Shown piece by piece: positions 41,821 to 50,909 of a stretch of 64,000 nucleotides of DNA (position 1 is its first letter; each line of letters begins with the position of its first letter). The translations under genes were made by a program, and so were the position numbers. The stretch is from Rhodospirillaceae bacterium (GTDB taxonomy: Bacteria; Pseudomonadota; Alphaproteobacteria; Bin65), in contig JAPPLJ010000030.1 in NCBI GenBank assembly GCA_028819475.1, forward strand, positions 124,001 through 188,000, in the 5' to 3' direction. Under the pieces are notes generated by a model. It made no database searches. It was not told the origin of the DNA and saw only the letters and a list, made by a program, of their open reading frames with translations.

Positions 41821-42139
41821 AATGCCTCCCTATGCGGGCGGGTTCCGGTTAACGGCCGCGCCCGTTCGCTTTCACTGGATATTGGGCGGATCGACGCCGA
41901 AACAATAGATTGCGGGCGGGCGGCAAAGCGGATTCCCGCACAACCGCGCCGCGCCGACACCGCTGCGCACAAGACGCGTTTCTTGATGCCGCTGCTCGGG
42001 CCGGTTAATTGGAGACTGCAAAATCCGGTTACAATGCTGCACATAAATCGGCGATGCCAATTTTCGAGGCTGACCGGCGGCCGGTGAAATTCAATGAACA
42101 GGCCGCACCACATGCGGAGCCGGAAAGGGCTCCTGCTCG
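41821..42139. other. Divergent intergenic region before the Rieske-SMT pair
   Basis: No gene is seen. The right half is richer in A/T than neighbouring coding DNA. A possible plus-strand promoter is TTGGAG at 42009-42014 with TACAAT at 42030-42035, but the 15-base spacer is short. The region must also hold the minus-strand promoter of the SPFH-NfeD unit. Confidence 0.35.
42009..42035 (+). promoter_or_regulatory. Weak promoter candidate for the Rieske-SMT operon
   Basis: TTGGAG at 42009-42014 and TACAAT at 42030-42035 are 15 bases apart. The -10 box is good, the spacer short. The first gene starts 105 bases downstream. Confidence 0.25.
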
Positions 42140-43195
42140 ATGTCCGACAACCTGACACGCTACAGGGAACGCACTTACCCGCCGCCCTATCCGGACGGCT
42201 GGTACAGGGTTGCGGCATCCAGTGAAATCCGGCCGGGAGAAGTCAGGCATGTCCGGTGCCTGGGCGAGCAGATCGCCCTGTTTCGCAGCCGGATACAAGG
42301 CCGGATCGCTGCCGTGGAGGCGTTCTGCCCGCACCAGGGCGCGAACCTTGCCGATGGCCTGGTCGAGGGAGATTGGTTGCAATGCCCGTTTCACGGCTGG
42401 CAGGTGGACGGAGATGGCAGGGTTCGCGACCGATCCGACGCCGAGGATCGAGCCACCACCCACCGGCACTGGGAAGCGATCGATTACTACGGTATGGTCA
42501 TGATCTACCGTTCGGCATGCCGGAACGGTGAAGCGCCTTATCGGCTTCCTCTTCAGCCAAGGATCGACAGCCGGCAGTTTGTCTGTCGCGGCCAGTACGA
42601 TGCAGGCGAACAGGATATGCACATTATCGAATTTGCCGAGAACAGCGTCGATTTTCGGCATTTTTCGCAACTTCACGCCGTCATGCACATCCCGTGGACC
42701 AGCATTAAACTACCCTGGTTCAGAATTCGGCATGAGCCTTCGTGGTCGCTCGACGAAACGCTCGAACACGTTTCGTATTTTGGAGACGAGGCGACGCTCG
42801 AAATAGGAGGCCGGGTTTGCGAAAAAACGAGATCCCGTGCGCTGATAACCTTTCTCGGACCGGGCAGTATCGTGAAGTTCGATTTCCACGTGCCGAAGAT
42901 CGGCGAAGTTACGATGTTTCAGACGCACACGCCGGTAGAGCCGTTGAAGCAACGGATAACTTTCCGTTGGTTCGCCCCCCGCCGCGTGCCGCGAATATTC
43001 GTTTCCTACGTCATCGGGAACTGGATTTCTCAGTGGCGACAGGACGTAGAGATATGGAAACGAAAAATATACCGGCGACGCCCAATATTGGCTGCGGGCG
43101 ACGGCCCGGTGTGGAAAATGCGCAGGTGGTACCGGCAGTTCTACCCTGACGATCGTGCCGAAGAGCTGTCTGGAGAAAACACCGATGCCGGCTGA
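42140..43195 (+). CDS. Rieske 2Fe-2S oxygenase, KshA/DAF-36-like (steroid-type)
   Basis: The 351-residue protein has a Rieske 2Fe-2S site with Cys63/His65 (FCPHQGANL) and Cys82/His85 (CPFHGW). The mononuclear iron site is in ENSVDFRHFSQLH, with Asp171, His174 and His179. The C-terminal QDVEIWKRK and RRWYRQFY are shared with 3-ketosteroid 9-alpha-hydroxylase (KshA) and the eukaryotic cholesterol 7-desaturase DAF-36/Neverland. Together with the sterol methyltransferase gene that overlaps its 3' end by 11 bases, this points to a sterol or steroid substrate. No reductase partner is adjacent. Base composition is less GC-rich than neighbours. Confidence 0.8.
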   Translation: MSDNLTRYRERTYPPPYPDGWYRVAASSEIRPGEVRHVRCLGEQIALFRSRIQGRIAAVEAFCPHQGANLADGLVEGDWLQCPFHGWQVDGDGRVRDRSDAEDRATTHRHWEAIDYYGMVMIYRSACRNGEAPYRLPLQPRIDSRQFVCRGQYDAGEQDMHIIEFAENSVDFRHFSQLHAVMHIPWTSIKLPWFRIRHEPSWSLDETLEHVSYFGDEATLEIGGRVCEKTRSRALITFLGPGSIVKFDFHVPKIGEVTMFQTHTPVEPLKQRITFRWFAPRRVPRIFVSYVIGNWISQWRQDVEIWKRKIYRRRPILAAGDGPVWKMRRWYRQFYPDDRAEELSGENTDAG

Positions 43196-44186
43196 ATTTC
43201 ATAACCCCATTTCCAAGGCAATCCGGCCGGAGGATACGGCTGAAGCGCTGTCGAAATACCTCAGGAGCCAGCAGCGGGGCCGCGAGGAATACGCCCTGAT
43301 GGTACAGGCGTTTTACGACCTGATTACCGACTTTTACGAATATGGATGGGGACAGTCGTTTCACTTCGCACCGGGAAAGGACGGCGCGTCATTTGAGGAG
43401 GCCCTTGCCGGCCACCAGTTTTTTCTGGGCAAAGCGATCGGCCTGAAGCCGGGCATGAAAGTGCTCGATATCGGTTGCGGCGTGGGCGGCCCCCAACGCT
43501 CCATCGCGCGAGAGTTCGGCGCATCGATCGTCGGGCTCAACATCAGCGAATACCAGGTCGGGAAATGCGCCGCATACAACCGCAAGGCGGGCCTGGCCGA
43601 TCGCTGCAGCGTTCTACGCGGGGACTTTCTGGATATACCGGCGGAAGAAGAGAGTTTCGACGCGGCGTACCAAATCGAAGCGCTCCCGCATGCGCCGGAC
43701 AAGACGGCCGCCTATGCCGAAGTCTTCCGGGTCTTGCGGCCGGGGGCGATTTTCGCCGGCTACGACTGGTGCATGACCCCCCTGTACGACGATGGCAATC
43801 CGGAGCACCGTGAGATCAGGCAGGGTATCGAATACGGCAACGCCCTTCCGCAAATCGCTTCGTTCACGGACATTGCCGACGGCCTGCGCGCGGCCGGTTT
43901 CGAAGGGATCGAGACGTGCGACCGCGCCCGGGACGCCGACCCCGGAACGCCGTGGTACCGGCCGCTGGAGGGCAGTGCGCGGTCGCTGAAAAGTCTGCCG
44001 AGAACGCCGTTCGGCCGCAAAATCACTTCGGCGGTCCTGCGCGTCCTGGAAGGCGTGCGCGCCGTACCCAAAGGATCGTTGGCGATTTCGGAAGTACTCA
44101 ACGTGGCGGCCGACAGCCTCGTGGCCGCAGGCCGCCTCGGGATCTTCACGCCCATGTACTACCACAAGGCGCGCAAGCCGGATTGA
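43185..44186 (+). CDS. Sterol C-24 methyltransferase homologue (SMT/Erg6-like)
   Basis: The 333-residue protein has all four conserved regions of sterol 24-C-methyltransferases: region I YEYGWGQSFHF at 51-61, the SAM site LDIGCGVGGP at 94-103, IEALPHAPD at 164-172 and the YDWCMT region at 193-198. The C-terminus GIFTPMYYHKARKP is also SMT-like. The enzyme would add a methyl group from SAM to the sterol side chain at C-24. The ribosome site TGGAG lies inside the Rieske gene, and the start overlaps that gene's end, so the two are translationally coupled. Other SAM methyltransferases such as tocopherol methyltransferase lack region I. Confidence 0.88.
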   Translation: MPAEFHNPISKAIRPEDTAEALSKYLRSQQRGREEYALMVQAFYDLITDFYEYGWGQSFHFAPGKDGASFEEALAGHQFFLGKAIGLKPGMKVLDIGCGVGGPQRSIAREFGASIVGLNISEYQVGKCAAYNRKAGLADRCSVLRGDFLDIPAEEESFDAAYQIEALPHAPDKTAAYAEVFRVLRPGAIFAGYDWCMTPLYDDGNPEHREIRQGIEYGNALPQIASFTDIADGLRAAGFEGIETCDRARDADPGTPWYRPLEGSARSLKSLPRTPFGRKITSAVLRVLEGVRAVPKGSLAISEVLNVAADSLVAAGRLGIFTPMYYHKARKPD

Positions 44187-44269
44187 CCCGCATTGTCTCC
44201 GCAATCGCCGTCTGCGGGAACACACGTCCCCGCTTCGGATCGATAGTGCCCCCGGCCGACGGCGCCGCC

Positions 44270-44965
44270 TTACGCGTTCCCCTTGTTCTTCAGCACAGCT
44301 AGCACCTCGGCGGAAGCCATCACGTCGCCGAACTGCTGGATGAAGGTTTCGAGCGACGCCCGGTGTTCGTCGTCGGAGAGCGCGGCCAGGCAGTCCGACA
44401 CCATGACCGTACGGTAATCCATCATCATGGCGTCGCGTCCGGTCGCCTCGCAGCACACGTTGGTCTTGGTACCGGCGATCAGCAGGTTGCGGATGCCGTG
44501 GCTGCGCAACACCCGCTCGAGCGGCGACGAGCCGGGGATCAGCGCGCTGTAGCGGTTCTTGATGACCTTCAGGTCGTCGCTTCCGACATCCAGTTCGTGC
44601 CAGACCTGCTGGCCCTTGCCATCCGGAGCAAGGCTCTCGATGGTGCGGCGGCGCACGTCGGCGGCGACGAAATGGTCGAAGAACATCTCCCAGTCGCTGG
44701 CCCGGCTGTTATGAGCATTGGCGTGGTTGACCCAGATGATGGTGACCCCCAGCGCACGCAGCTCCCGGGTCAGCGCGTTGATCGGCGCGACGATGCCGCG
44801 CGATGCCGGCACCTCGGCGGGCGACTCCGGCGCAACGAAGGTTTCCTGCATGTCGATCACGACCATCGCAGTCTCCGCCGGATCGAGGCTGTCGAACAGG
44901 TGGTAGCGTCCGCGCCGCGCCAGCACGCGGTTTACGATTTCCTGCCTGATTTCGATGCTGTGCAT
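44270..44965 (-). CDS. Isochorismatase-family cysteine hydrolase (N-carbamoylsarcosine amidase-like)
   Basis: The 231-residue protein has the family triad pattern: Asp in VVIDMQETF, Lys in KNRYSALIPG and the nucleophile Cys in GTKTNVCCEAT. This fold covers isochorismatases, nicotinamidases and carbamoyl amidases such as N-carbamoylsarcosine amidase. As the last gene of a hydantoinase-type operon, an amidase acting on an N-carbamoyl product is the best guess from context. The sequence alone does not fix the substrate. Confidence 0.8.
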   Translation of the reverse strand: MHSIEIRQEIVNRVLARRGRYHLFDSLDPAETAMVVIDMQETFVAPESPAEVPASRGIVAPINALTRELRALGVTIIWVNHANAHNSRASDWEMFFDHFVAADVRRRTIESLAPDGKGQQVWHELDVGSDDLKVIKNRYSALIPGSSPLERVLRSHGIRNLLIAGTKTNVCCEATGRDAMMMDYRTVMVSDCLAALSDDEHRASLETFIQQFGDVMASAEVLAVLKNKGNA

Positions 44966-45005
44966 GAGCGTTTTCCATTATCTCCGCCGCAAGCCGGCAA
45001 CCGGT

Positions 45006-45638
45006 TCAGAAGGACAGGCCGTCGGAGAAGACCCAGGCGACGGTGGTTACGCCGTCGTTGCGGTTCTCCCAGCGGTGCGCCAGTTCCGAGCGGAAGTGCA
45101 GCGAATCGCCGGTCTCCAGGGTGAAGGTCTCGCCGTCGATGGTGTAGCGAATCGTGCCGTCGACGACATAGCAGAATTCCTCGCCGACATGGCTCATCGT
45201 CTCGGCGCCGGAGGTTGCGCCGCGCTGCAACACACCCAGGCGCGCCTCCAGTACACCGGAATGGAAATTGCCGTTCAGATCCTCCAGCGCAATGCCGAGT
45301 TCCGGATACTGAATCCTCGCCCGGTCGCCGCGCCGCGCCACGACCACGTCCTCCGGCTCGGCGCGGTAGCGGTCGACCAGAAAGCCCAGATTCTCGCCCA
45401 GCGCCATCGCCAGATTGATGGCATGGACCAGGCTGGGCTGCAGCCGGCCGTTCTCCATCTTGCTGATCGTGCTCGGCGGCACCTGGGCGATTGCGGCCAG
45501 CGCGTTGACGGTCAGGCCCTTTTCCAGGCGCAGCGCGCGCAGCCGCGGGCCGACATGCTGGACATCGTATTTCGGCTCGGGCCGCCGCGGCGAAGCGTCG
45601 GCGCTGCGCTCCGATGCTGTCGGCCGCTCGGTAAACAA
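45006..45638 (-). CDS. XRE-family regulator with C-terminal cupin
   Basis: The 210-residue protein has an N-terminal helix-turn-helix with LRALRLEKGLTVNALAAIAQ and PPSTISKMENG, and a C-terminal cupin with HVGEEFCYVVDGTIRYTIDG and ETGDSLHFRSELAHRWEN. The cupin would bind a small effector. No ATG fits; TTG 45638 has AGGA before it and lies six bases after the stop of the upstream gene. An upstream ATG would overlap that gene entirely. It is the second XRE-cupin gene of this operon and a likely local regulator. Confidence 0.8.
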   Translation of the reverse strand: MFTERPTASERSADASPRRPEPKYDVQHVGPRLRALRLEKGLTVNALAAIAQVPPSTISKMENGRLQPSLVHAINLAMALGENLGFLVDRYRAEPEDVVVARRGDRARIQYPELGIALEDLNGNFHSGVLEARLGVLQRGATSGAETMSHVGEEFCYVVDGTIRYTIDGETFTLETGDSLHFRSELAHRWENRNDGVTTVAWVFSDGLSF

Positions 45639-45643
45639 GGGTC

Positions 45644-45937
45644 CTATCCTGCCTGGACCGTGTGCAGCCGGTCGTCGAGAATGGGCGCGTCCTTCATCGC
45701 CGTCTCGGCGGCGAGCTGCCGTCCGCATCCCGGGCACAGGAAGGTGCGCAGCAGGACATGCCCCCCACTCCGGTAGGGCGCGCCGCCGGCGCCTGCCATC
45801 GGCCTTTCGCGCACCAGTGTCCGCTTTTTCCAGCCAGCGGCGGCCGGGCCGAAATCGTGGCCGCACCGGCCGCAATGCAGGTTGGCGCCGCGAAGTTCCA
45901 GAACGCCATCCGTCCCGTTGCCAGCCGGATCGCTCAT
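45644..45937 (-). CDS. Small zinc-ribbon protein, acetone/acetophenone carboxylase gamma-like
   Basis: The 97-residue protein has two CXXC pairs, CGRCG near residue 22 and CPGCG near residue 69, which would bind one metal ion. Small proteins of this kind are encoded with HyuA/HyuB-type subunits as the gamma or small subunit of acetone and acetophenone carboxylases. It overlaps the hyuB-type gene in ATGA. Its presence means the complex could be an ATP-dependent carboxylase rather than a simple hydantoinase. Confidence 0.65.
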   Translation of the reverse strand: MSDPAGNGTDGVLELRGANLHCGRCGHDFGPAAAGWKKRTLVRERPMAGAGGAPYRSGGHVLLRTFLCPGCGRQLAAETAMKDAPILDDRLHTVQAG

Positions 45938-47769
45938 TCGGCCGCCTCCGAATACAGTCGCTCGCTGTACATTGCCGCGCGCAGGGTTTCGGTCGCCGCC
46001 GCATCGACCGCTCCGTTGCCTTCTGCGAGAACGACGCCGTAGACGTCGCGGGCCGATTGCGCGCTCACGACGCCGGTCCGGCAGTCCTCCAGCACCGCAT
46101 CGGGTTCGCGCTCCAGCGGATCGCCGTAGCCGCCGCCGCCATTCCAGCCGACGTAGAGTGCATCCTCGCCCATCAGCGGGAACACGCCCCAGGTGACGGT
46201 TTCCTGCTCACCCGGCATGTCGTCGAGCGACTGGACGAAGCGGGAATCGACATTCTTCTTGTCCTGTTCCGCATCGTTGTTGCGGACCCAGACATAGCGG
46301 TTGGGCGCGCCCGGATAGCCGCCGGCCAGGCCGTCGCTCATCGGGAAATCCGCGCCCTTGCCGGAGATGACGTAGTGGATGCCGCCATCCGGCGAATCGT
46401 GCGGTACGACGGCGAATTCCATGCCCGCACCGCCGCGGTACCTGCCGGGGCCGCCCGAATCGGTCATGCGCCGCCGGAACAGGTAACGGATCGGGAAGCC
46501 GGCCTCGACCGTTTCGACATTGGCCATGCGCGAGATCGGGTTCGGAATCTCGCCGCCGACATCGATGCCGTCGGCGAAAGTGCGCGCACCGCCCGAACCG
46601 GCGAAAGTCTCGGTGAAGATGCCGATAGCGTCGCCGCCATGCTGGTTCCGGCCGAATTTGAAGATGGCGAAATGATTGGCGTGCCAAACCGCCGTCGCCT
46701 CGCCGCGGTACTTCCCGCTGCTCTCCAGCATCTTGCCGATGGTCGAGCAGGCGGCGTTGTTGACCGACTGGATCGCGCCCACAGTTGCGACCGAAACCGG
46801 CGCCGGCCGGGTACAGTTCACGACGGTGCCTTCGGGGGCGATCATCGTAATCGGCCGGATGACCCCTTCGTTCCAGGTAATGTCGTAGCACAGCAGCGGG
46901 AACAGCGGCGCGAACAGGCCGCCCAGCGAGGCCCATTTGGTGCAATTCACCGAATAGGCGGCCTGGGGCGACGAGCCGGTGAAGTCGAAGACCAGTTCGT
47001 CGCCCTTCTTGGTCATGGTGAGGAAGACCTCGTAGACCTCGTCGAGGACTTCGAGATACTGGCGCGACTGCCACTGCCCGTCCGGCAGTTCCGCAAGCCG
47101 CTGGCGCAGCAGGTCTTCCGACTGGTCGATCAGCTGCTGGCAGGCGGCGTCCACGGTGTCGTAGCCGTATTTTCCGATCAGGCTGAGCATGCGGTCCCGG
47201 GCGACATTGTTGCAGGCGATCATGGAACGCATGTCGAGCGATACCATCTCGGGCGACCGCACCATGTTGAGCAGCGTGTCCATGACATCCTGCTTGAGCG
47301 CGCCCTTCTCGACCAGGCGAATGCCCGGCGAGCTGAAGCCCTCGGTGTAGATGTCTTGTGCGTCCGGCGCGAACCCGCCCGGGTTCATTGCGCCGATATC
47401 GTAGACATGGACAAAGCAGGCGCTCCAGGCGACCAGTCTCCCGTCGTGATGGATCGGCGAAACCAGGTAGATGTCCGACGTGTGCAGGGCGGCGGTATAG
47501 GGGTCGTTCAACAGGAAGATATCGCCTTCGTTGATATCGCCCTCGAAGCGCCGGATGATCGCCTTGCAGGCCTCCGCCGCGCTGGTCAGATGGTGCAGGA
47601 AACCGACGCCGCCCATGAGCAGCGAACCGTCGGCCCGGTAGAGCGAGACCATCAGGTCGTGGCCTTCGTTGGTTATCGCGCTGCCGGAGACATGCTTCAG
47701 CGTGATGACCGCCTCGTCGACGATGCGGAACAGCCGGTGCCGGATGATGGAGAAGGTGATCGGGTCCAT
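45934..47769 (-). CDS. Hydantoinase B/oxoprolinase family subunit
   Basis: The 611-residue protein is the HyuB-type subunit, with the usual N-terminus DPITFSIIRHRLFRIVDEA, NDPYTAALHTSDIYLVSP near residue 88 and the glycine-rich GGPGRYRGGAGMEF near residue 455. With HyuA it forms an ATP-dependent complex that opens hydantoin-like rings or, in relatives, carboxylates ketones. The gene is nine bases after hyuA and overlaps the small zinc-ribbon gene. Confidence 0.9.
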   Translation of the reverse strand: MDPITFSIIRHRLFRIVDEAVITLKHVSGSAITNEGHDLMVSLYRADGSLLMGGVGFLHHLTSAAEACKAIIRRFEGDINEGDIFLLNDPYTAALHTSDIYLVSPIHHDGRLVAWSACFVHVYDIGAMNPGGFAPDAQDIYTEGFSSPGIRLVEKGALKQDVMDTLLNMVRSPEMVSLDMRSMIACNNVARDRMLSLIGKYGYDTVDAACQQLIDQSEDLLRQRLAELPDGQWQSRQYLEVLDEVYEVFLTMTKKGDELVFDFTGSSPQAAYSVNCTKWASLGGLFAPLFPLLCYDITWNEGVIRPITMIAPEGTVVNCTRPAPVSVATVGAIQSVNNAACSTIGKMLESSGKYRGEATAVWHANHFAIFKFGRNQHGGDAIGIFTETFAGSGGARTFADGIDVGGEIPNPISRMANVETVEAGFPIRYLFRRRMTDSGGPGRYRGGAGMEFAVVPHDSPDGGIHYVISGKGADFPMSDGLAGGYPGAPNRYVWVRNNDAEQDKKNVDSRFVQSLDDMPGEQETVTWGVFPLMGEDALYVGWNGGGGYGDPLEREPDAVLEDCRTGVVSAQSARDVYGVVLAEGNGAVDAAATETLRAAMYSERLYSEAAE

Positions 47770-47778
47770 GGCCGCACC

Positions 47779-49902
47779 TCAGCGGAAGTCGATGACGATG
47801 TTGCGCAGTTCGTCCATGCGGGCGCGCTGGGCATCCTGCACAACGATGGTCGTAATCGGGGTGTGAATGACCGCGGGCCCGGCGATCTCGTTGCCGGGCC
47901 GCAGCCTGGTAAAGTCGTATATGTCGGCCGGCGCCATACCGTTGCGCGCGTCGACGAAGATCTCGCGCCGGCCGATCCGGGCGTGGCCGGCATCCGGCCC
48001 CTCAAGCGGCAGGGATTCGATGTCCGGCCGTTGCAGCCGGCCGCTGGCGCTGAGCCGGAACAGGGTCATTTCGATCCCGGCCTCGCGATAGGCTGACCCC
48101 TTGCCGTACTTGCGCTCATACAGCGCCTCGAAATCGTCGATCAGCCCCTTGAGCGCCGCTGCATCCATAGGCTTGCGGCCATACACCGGCGTCGTCACTT
48201 CGTGCACCTGGCGAGCATAACGCAGGTCGATGGACCAATCGATGGCGGTCTCGGCCTCGCCGAACCCTTCGGCGGCGAGCTGCGCTCGCGCCTTTTCGAT
48301 CATGGGCGCGTACAGCGCGTTGATCCGTTCCGGTTCGGTATCCCCCGGCAAGGTCGTCGTGACCGAATATTCATGCACGATATCCGCCGAGACCAGGCCC
48401 AGGGCGCAGTTCACAGACGCCGTGTAGGGCACGATGATGCGTTTGACATTGAGTTCGGCGGCGAAGCTGGACGCGAGTATCGGGCAGGAGCCGCCGAAGG
48501 CGTGCAGCACGTAATCGCGGGGGTCCAGGCCACGCTCCACGGTTATCTCGTGAATCAGGTCGGTCACCTGCGCCGAGGCGACCCGGAAGATGCCGAAGGC
48601 GGCTTCCTCGACCGGCAGGCCGAGCGGGCCGGCGACCTGCGCCTCGAAGGCGGTGCGCGCCGCCGCGATGTCCAGCGTCATGGCGCCGCCCAGAAAGATG
48701 TCCGGGTCCATATAGCCGATCAGCGTGAACACGTCGGTGAGCGTTACCTCCGCGCCGCCGCGGCCGTAGCAGACCGGACCCGGATCGGCGCCGGCGCTGC
48801 GCGGGCCGACGCGCGGGACGTTCGTGCGCGGATCGAGCGACACGATGCTGCCGCCGCCGGCCCCGATCGACACCACCTCGATCTTCGGCGCGACATAGTG
48901 ATAGCGGTCGACCAGCGGTTCGCGGGCATATTCGATCTCGCCGTTCTGGATGACGCCGACCTTGAAGGTCGTACCGCCCATGTCGGCGGCAATCACGTCG
49001 GCGTCGCCCATCAGGTCGCCGAGCGCCTTGGCGCCGATCACGCCGGCGGCCGGGCCGCATTCGATCATGCCGACGGCGCGGTCGGCGGCCTCCTGGGACG
49101 GCAGAAGCCCGCCATAGCCCTGCATGACCATGACCGGTCCGCCATAACCGCGACCGGCGAGCTGCACCTTCAGGTCGGTCAGGTATTCGCTCGTAATGCC
49201 GCCGGCGTAGGCGTTGATGACGGCCGTGGAACTTCGCTCGTATTCGCCCGGCACCGGCGCGATGTCGCTCGACAGGGTGACATAGGCCCCGGGTGCGACC
49301 CGCTGCACGATATCGCGGGCCTTCCGCTCGTTTTCCGCATTGTAGAACGACCAGAGGAACGAAATCGCGATCGCCTCGACCCCTCTTTCGCCGACGAGGT
49401 GGCGCACCGCCCGCTCGGTCGCTGTCTCGTCGAGCGGCAGCAGCACGGCGCCCTTGTAGTCGACGCGCTCGGGCACGCCGCATACAGCGTCTTCGGAAAT
49501 CAGCGGCGCCGGCCGGTCGCTCGCCACCGGATGCTTGATCCAGTCCTCCGGCTGGCCGGCCCAGCGGCCGTAGGCGCCGCGCGTGACGAAGACCGTGTCT
49601 TCAAAGCCCTCGGTCGTGATCAGTCCGGTTGGCGCGCCACCGCGGGTCAGCAGGGTGTTGTCGACCACCGTCGAGCCGTGCATGAACAGGTAGGTCTGCG
49701 CAAACAGGTCCTCGACGCCGAGGTCCATCTGTTCCGCCGCCCGGGCAATCGAATCGAGCACGCCGTCGGCGAAGTTCGGCGGCGTCGACAGGGCCTTGCC
49801 CATGATAAACGCCTCACCCGGCGCAACCACGATGGTGTCGGTACAGGTGCCGCCAACGTCGGTCGCCACGATGTATCGTTTCTGCCGGGCGTCTGTCGTC
49901 AT
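47779..49902 (-). CDS. Hydantoinase A/oxoprolinase family subunit
   Basis: The 707-residue protein is the HyuA-type subunit with the ASKHA ATPase fold, starting YIVATDVGGTCTDTIVVAPG and with DVIAADMGGTTFKVGVI near residue 310 and GAGGGSIVSLDPRTNVPRVG near residue 355. ATP use by this subunit activates the substrate for hydrolysis or carboxylation. ATG 49902 gives the normal N-terminus. It is followed at once by hyuB, and preceded by the first XRE-cupin gene. Confidence 0.9.
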   Translation of the reverse strand: MTTDARQKRYIVATDVGGTCTDTIVVAPGEAFIMGKALSTPPNFADGVLDSIARAAEQMDLGVEDLFAQTYLFMHGSTVVDNTLLTRGGAPTGLITTEGFEDTVFVTRGAYGRWAGQPEDWIKHPVASDRPAPLISEDAVCGVPERVDYKGAVLLPLDETATERAVRHLVGERGVEAIAISFLWSFYNAENERKARDIVQRVAPGAYVTLSSDIAPVPGEYERSSTAVINAYAGGITSEYLTDLKVQLAGRGYGGPVMVMQGYGGLLPSQEAADRAVGMIECGPAAGVIGAKALGDLMGDADVIAADMGGTTFKVGVIQNGEIEYAREPLVDRYHYVAPKIEVVSIGAGGGSIVSLDPRTNVPRVGPRSAGADPGPVCYGRGGAEVTLTDVFTLIGYMDPDIFLGGAMTLDIAAARTAFEAQVAGPLGLPVEEAAFGIFRVASAQVTDLIHEITVERGLDPRDYVLHAFGGSCPILASSFAAELNVKRIIVPYTASVNCALGLVSADIVHEYSVTTTLPGDTEPERINALYAPMIEKARAQLAAEGFGEAETAIDWSIDLRYARQVHEVTTPVYGRKPMDAAALKGLIDDFEALYERKYGKGSAYREAGIEMTLFRLSASGRLQRPDIESLPLEGPDAGHARIGRREIFVDARNGMAPADIYDFTRLRPGNEIAGPAVIHTPITTIVVQDAQRARMDELRNIVIDFR

Positions 49903-49950
49903 CGAACCGCTGAATTCCTCCGTGGACTGCGGACTGCGGCGCAACGGCCG

Positions 49951-50523
49951 TTACGCCGGATCCGCCTGATCGACGAGGACCAGGCGCGCGCCGGCCGATC
50001 CGCCGCGGACCGCGCCATGCGGCTGCGACAGCAGATGGAATGCGTCGCCCTCTCCGCAGGTTTCCGCGACGCCTTCAGCAGGATCGACGCAGACCGTGCC
50101 GTCGAGCACAAAGCCGAACATCGGGCGGTTTTCGGCCGCCGCGAGGGGCTCGCCGGCGTCCAGACGGACATAGCGCCCGGCCATCGCCGCCTTGCCCAGG
50201 CCGGCCGAAAGCGGGATCGTCTTCGCTCCGACCGCCGCGGCCCGCTCGCGCTGCGCGGCGCGCACCAGATGGATGCTCCGTTCGCGCTCCGCGATCTCGC
50301 CGACCAGCCGGTCGACCGGTTTGTCCAAGGCTTCGAGCAATGCCAGAACCGTGAGCAGGCCGGGGTTTGACTCGCCCAACTCGATCTTGCGGATCGCCGC
50401 GACACTGACACCCGAAACCTCGGACAGCCGCTTGAGCGACCAACCCTTGGCGACCCGGTGCAGGCGCAGGCGCCGCCCCACCGCCGCGAGTTCGCTCCGG
50501 CCGAAGCGGCCGCGCTGAAACAT
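49951..50523 (-). CDS. XRE-family regulator with cupin domain
   Basis: The 190-residue protein has the helix-turn-helix region with LHRVAKGWSLKRLSEVSGVS and AAIRKIELGESNPGLLT at residues 20-56. The C-terminal part, with YVRLDAGEPLAAAENR and FGFVLDGTVCVDP, looks like a degenerate cupin. It is the first gene of the hydantoinase-type operon, 48 bases before hyuA, and is placed to regulate the unit. The divergent DUF2236 operon could share the same control region. Confidence 0.8.
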   Translation of the reverse strand: MFQRGRFGRSELAAVGRRLRLHRVAKGWSLKRLSEVSGVSVAAIRKIELGESNPGLLTVLALLEALDKPVDRLVGEIAERERSIHLVRAAQRERAAAVGAKTIPLSAGLGKAAMAGRYVRLDAGEPLAAAENRPMFGFVLDGTVCVDPAEGVAETCGEGDAFHLLSQPHGAVRGGSAGARLVLVDQADPA

Positions 50524-50909
50524 CCCGGATTTCCTGTCGAAAATTGACCCTGCACCAAATTCCTACGCGTACCCATCCATGTCAACCAGCACACCATTCG
50601 GCACCGATTTGAAACGGAGGTTCCGCCCGCGCGCAGCAATTTCCGTTTCGGATTGCCCGCCCGGCATCCGGCCTGGCTGGCGCGTCCGGATCGTCGACGC
50701 GGCAACGCCCGTCGAGACATATGGAAGCCGACGAGAAGCCCTTGTGCCAGCATATTAGTGCAAAAGACAGTTTCTGGTATAATGAGCCACCAGCACAGCC
50801 TTGCCGCGGCGCCGCTGCCGGGCGTAAGGCGAGCAAATTTCTTGCGGGACCGGTACCGGCTCGGGGGCGGGCGCTCCGAGACAGTCTTGCGGCCGTTCAG
50901 GTCATCGGA
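50524..50909. other. Divergent control region between the hydantoinase and RND operons
   Basis: It contains the promoter at 50775-50783. An open frame from ATG 50721 runs in phase into the DUF2236 gene, but the promoter lies inside it, so the shorter start at 50910 is preferred. Confidence 0.45.
50775..50783 (+). promoter_or_regulatory. Extended -10 promoter of the DUF2236-RND operon
   Basis: TGG directly followed by the perfect -10 box TATAAT at 50778-50783. The -35 position is poor, as expected for an extended -10 promoter. Transcription would start near 50790, 120 bases before the ATG at 50910. Confidence 0.6.

Noticed and set aside
48202..50370. 722-codon plus-strand frame opposite hyuA
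   Set aside because: Antisense shadow of a well-recognised ATPase subunit.
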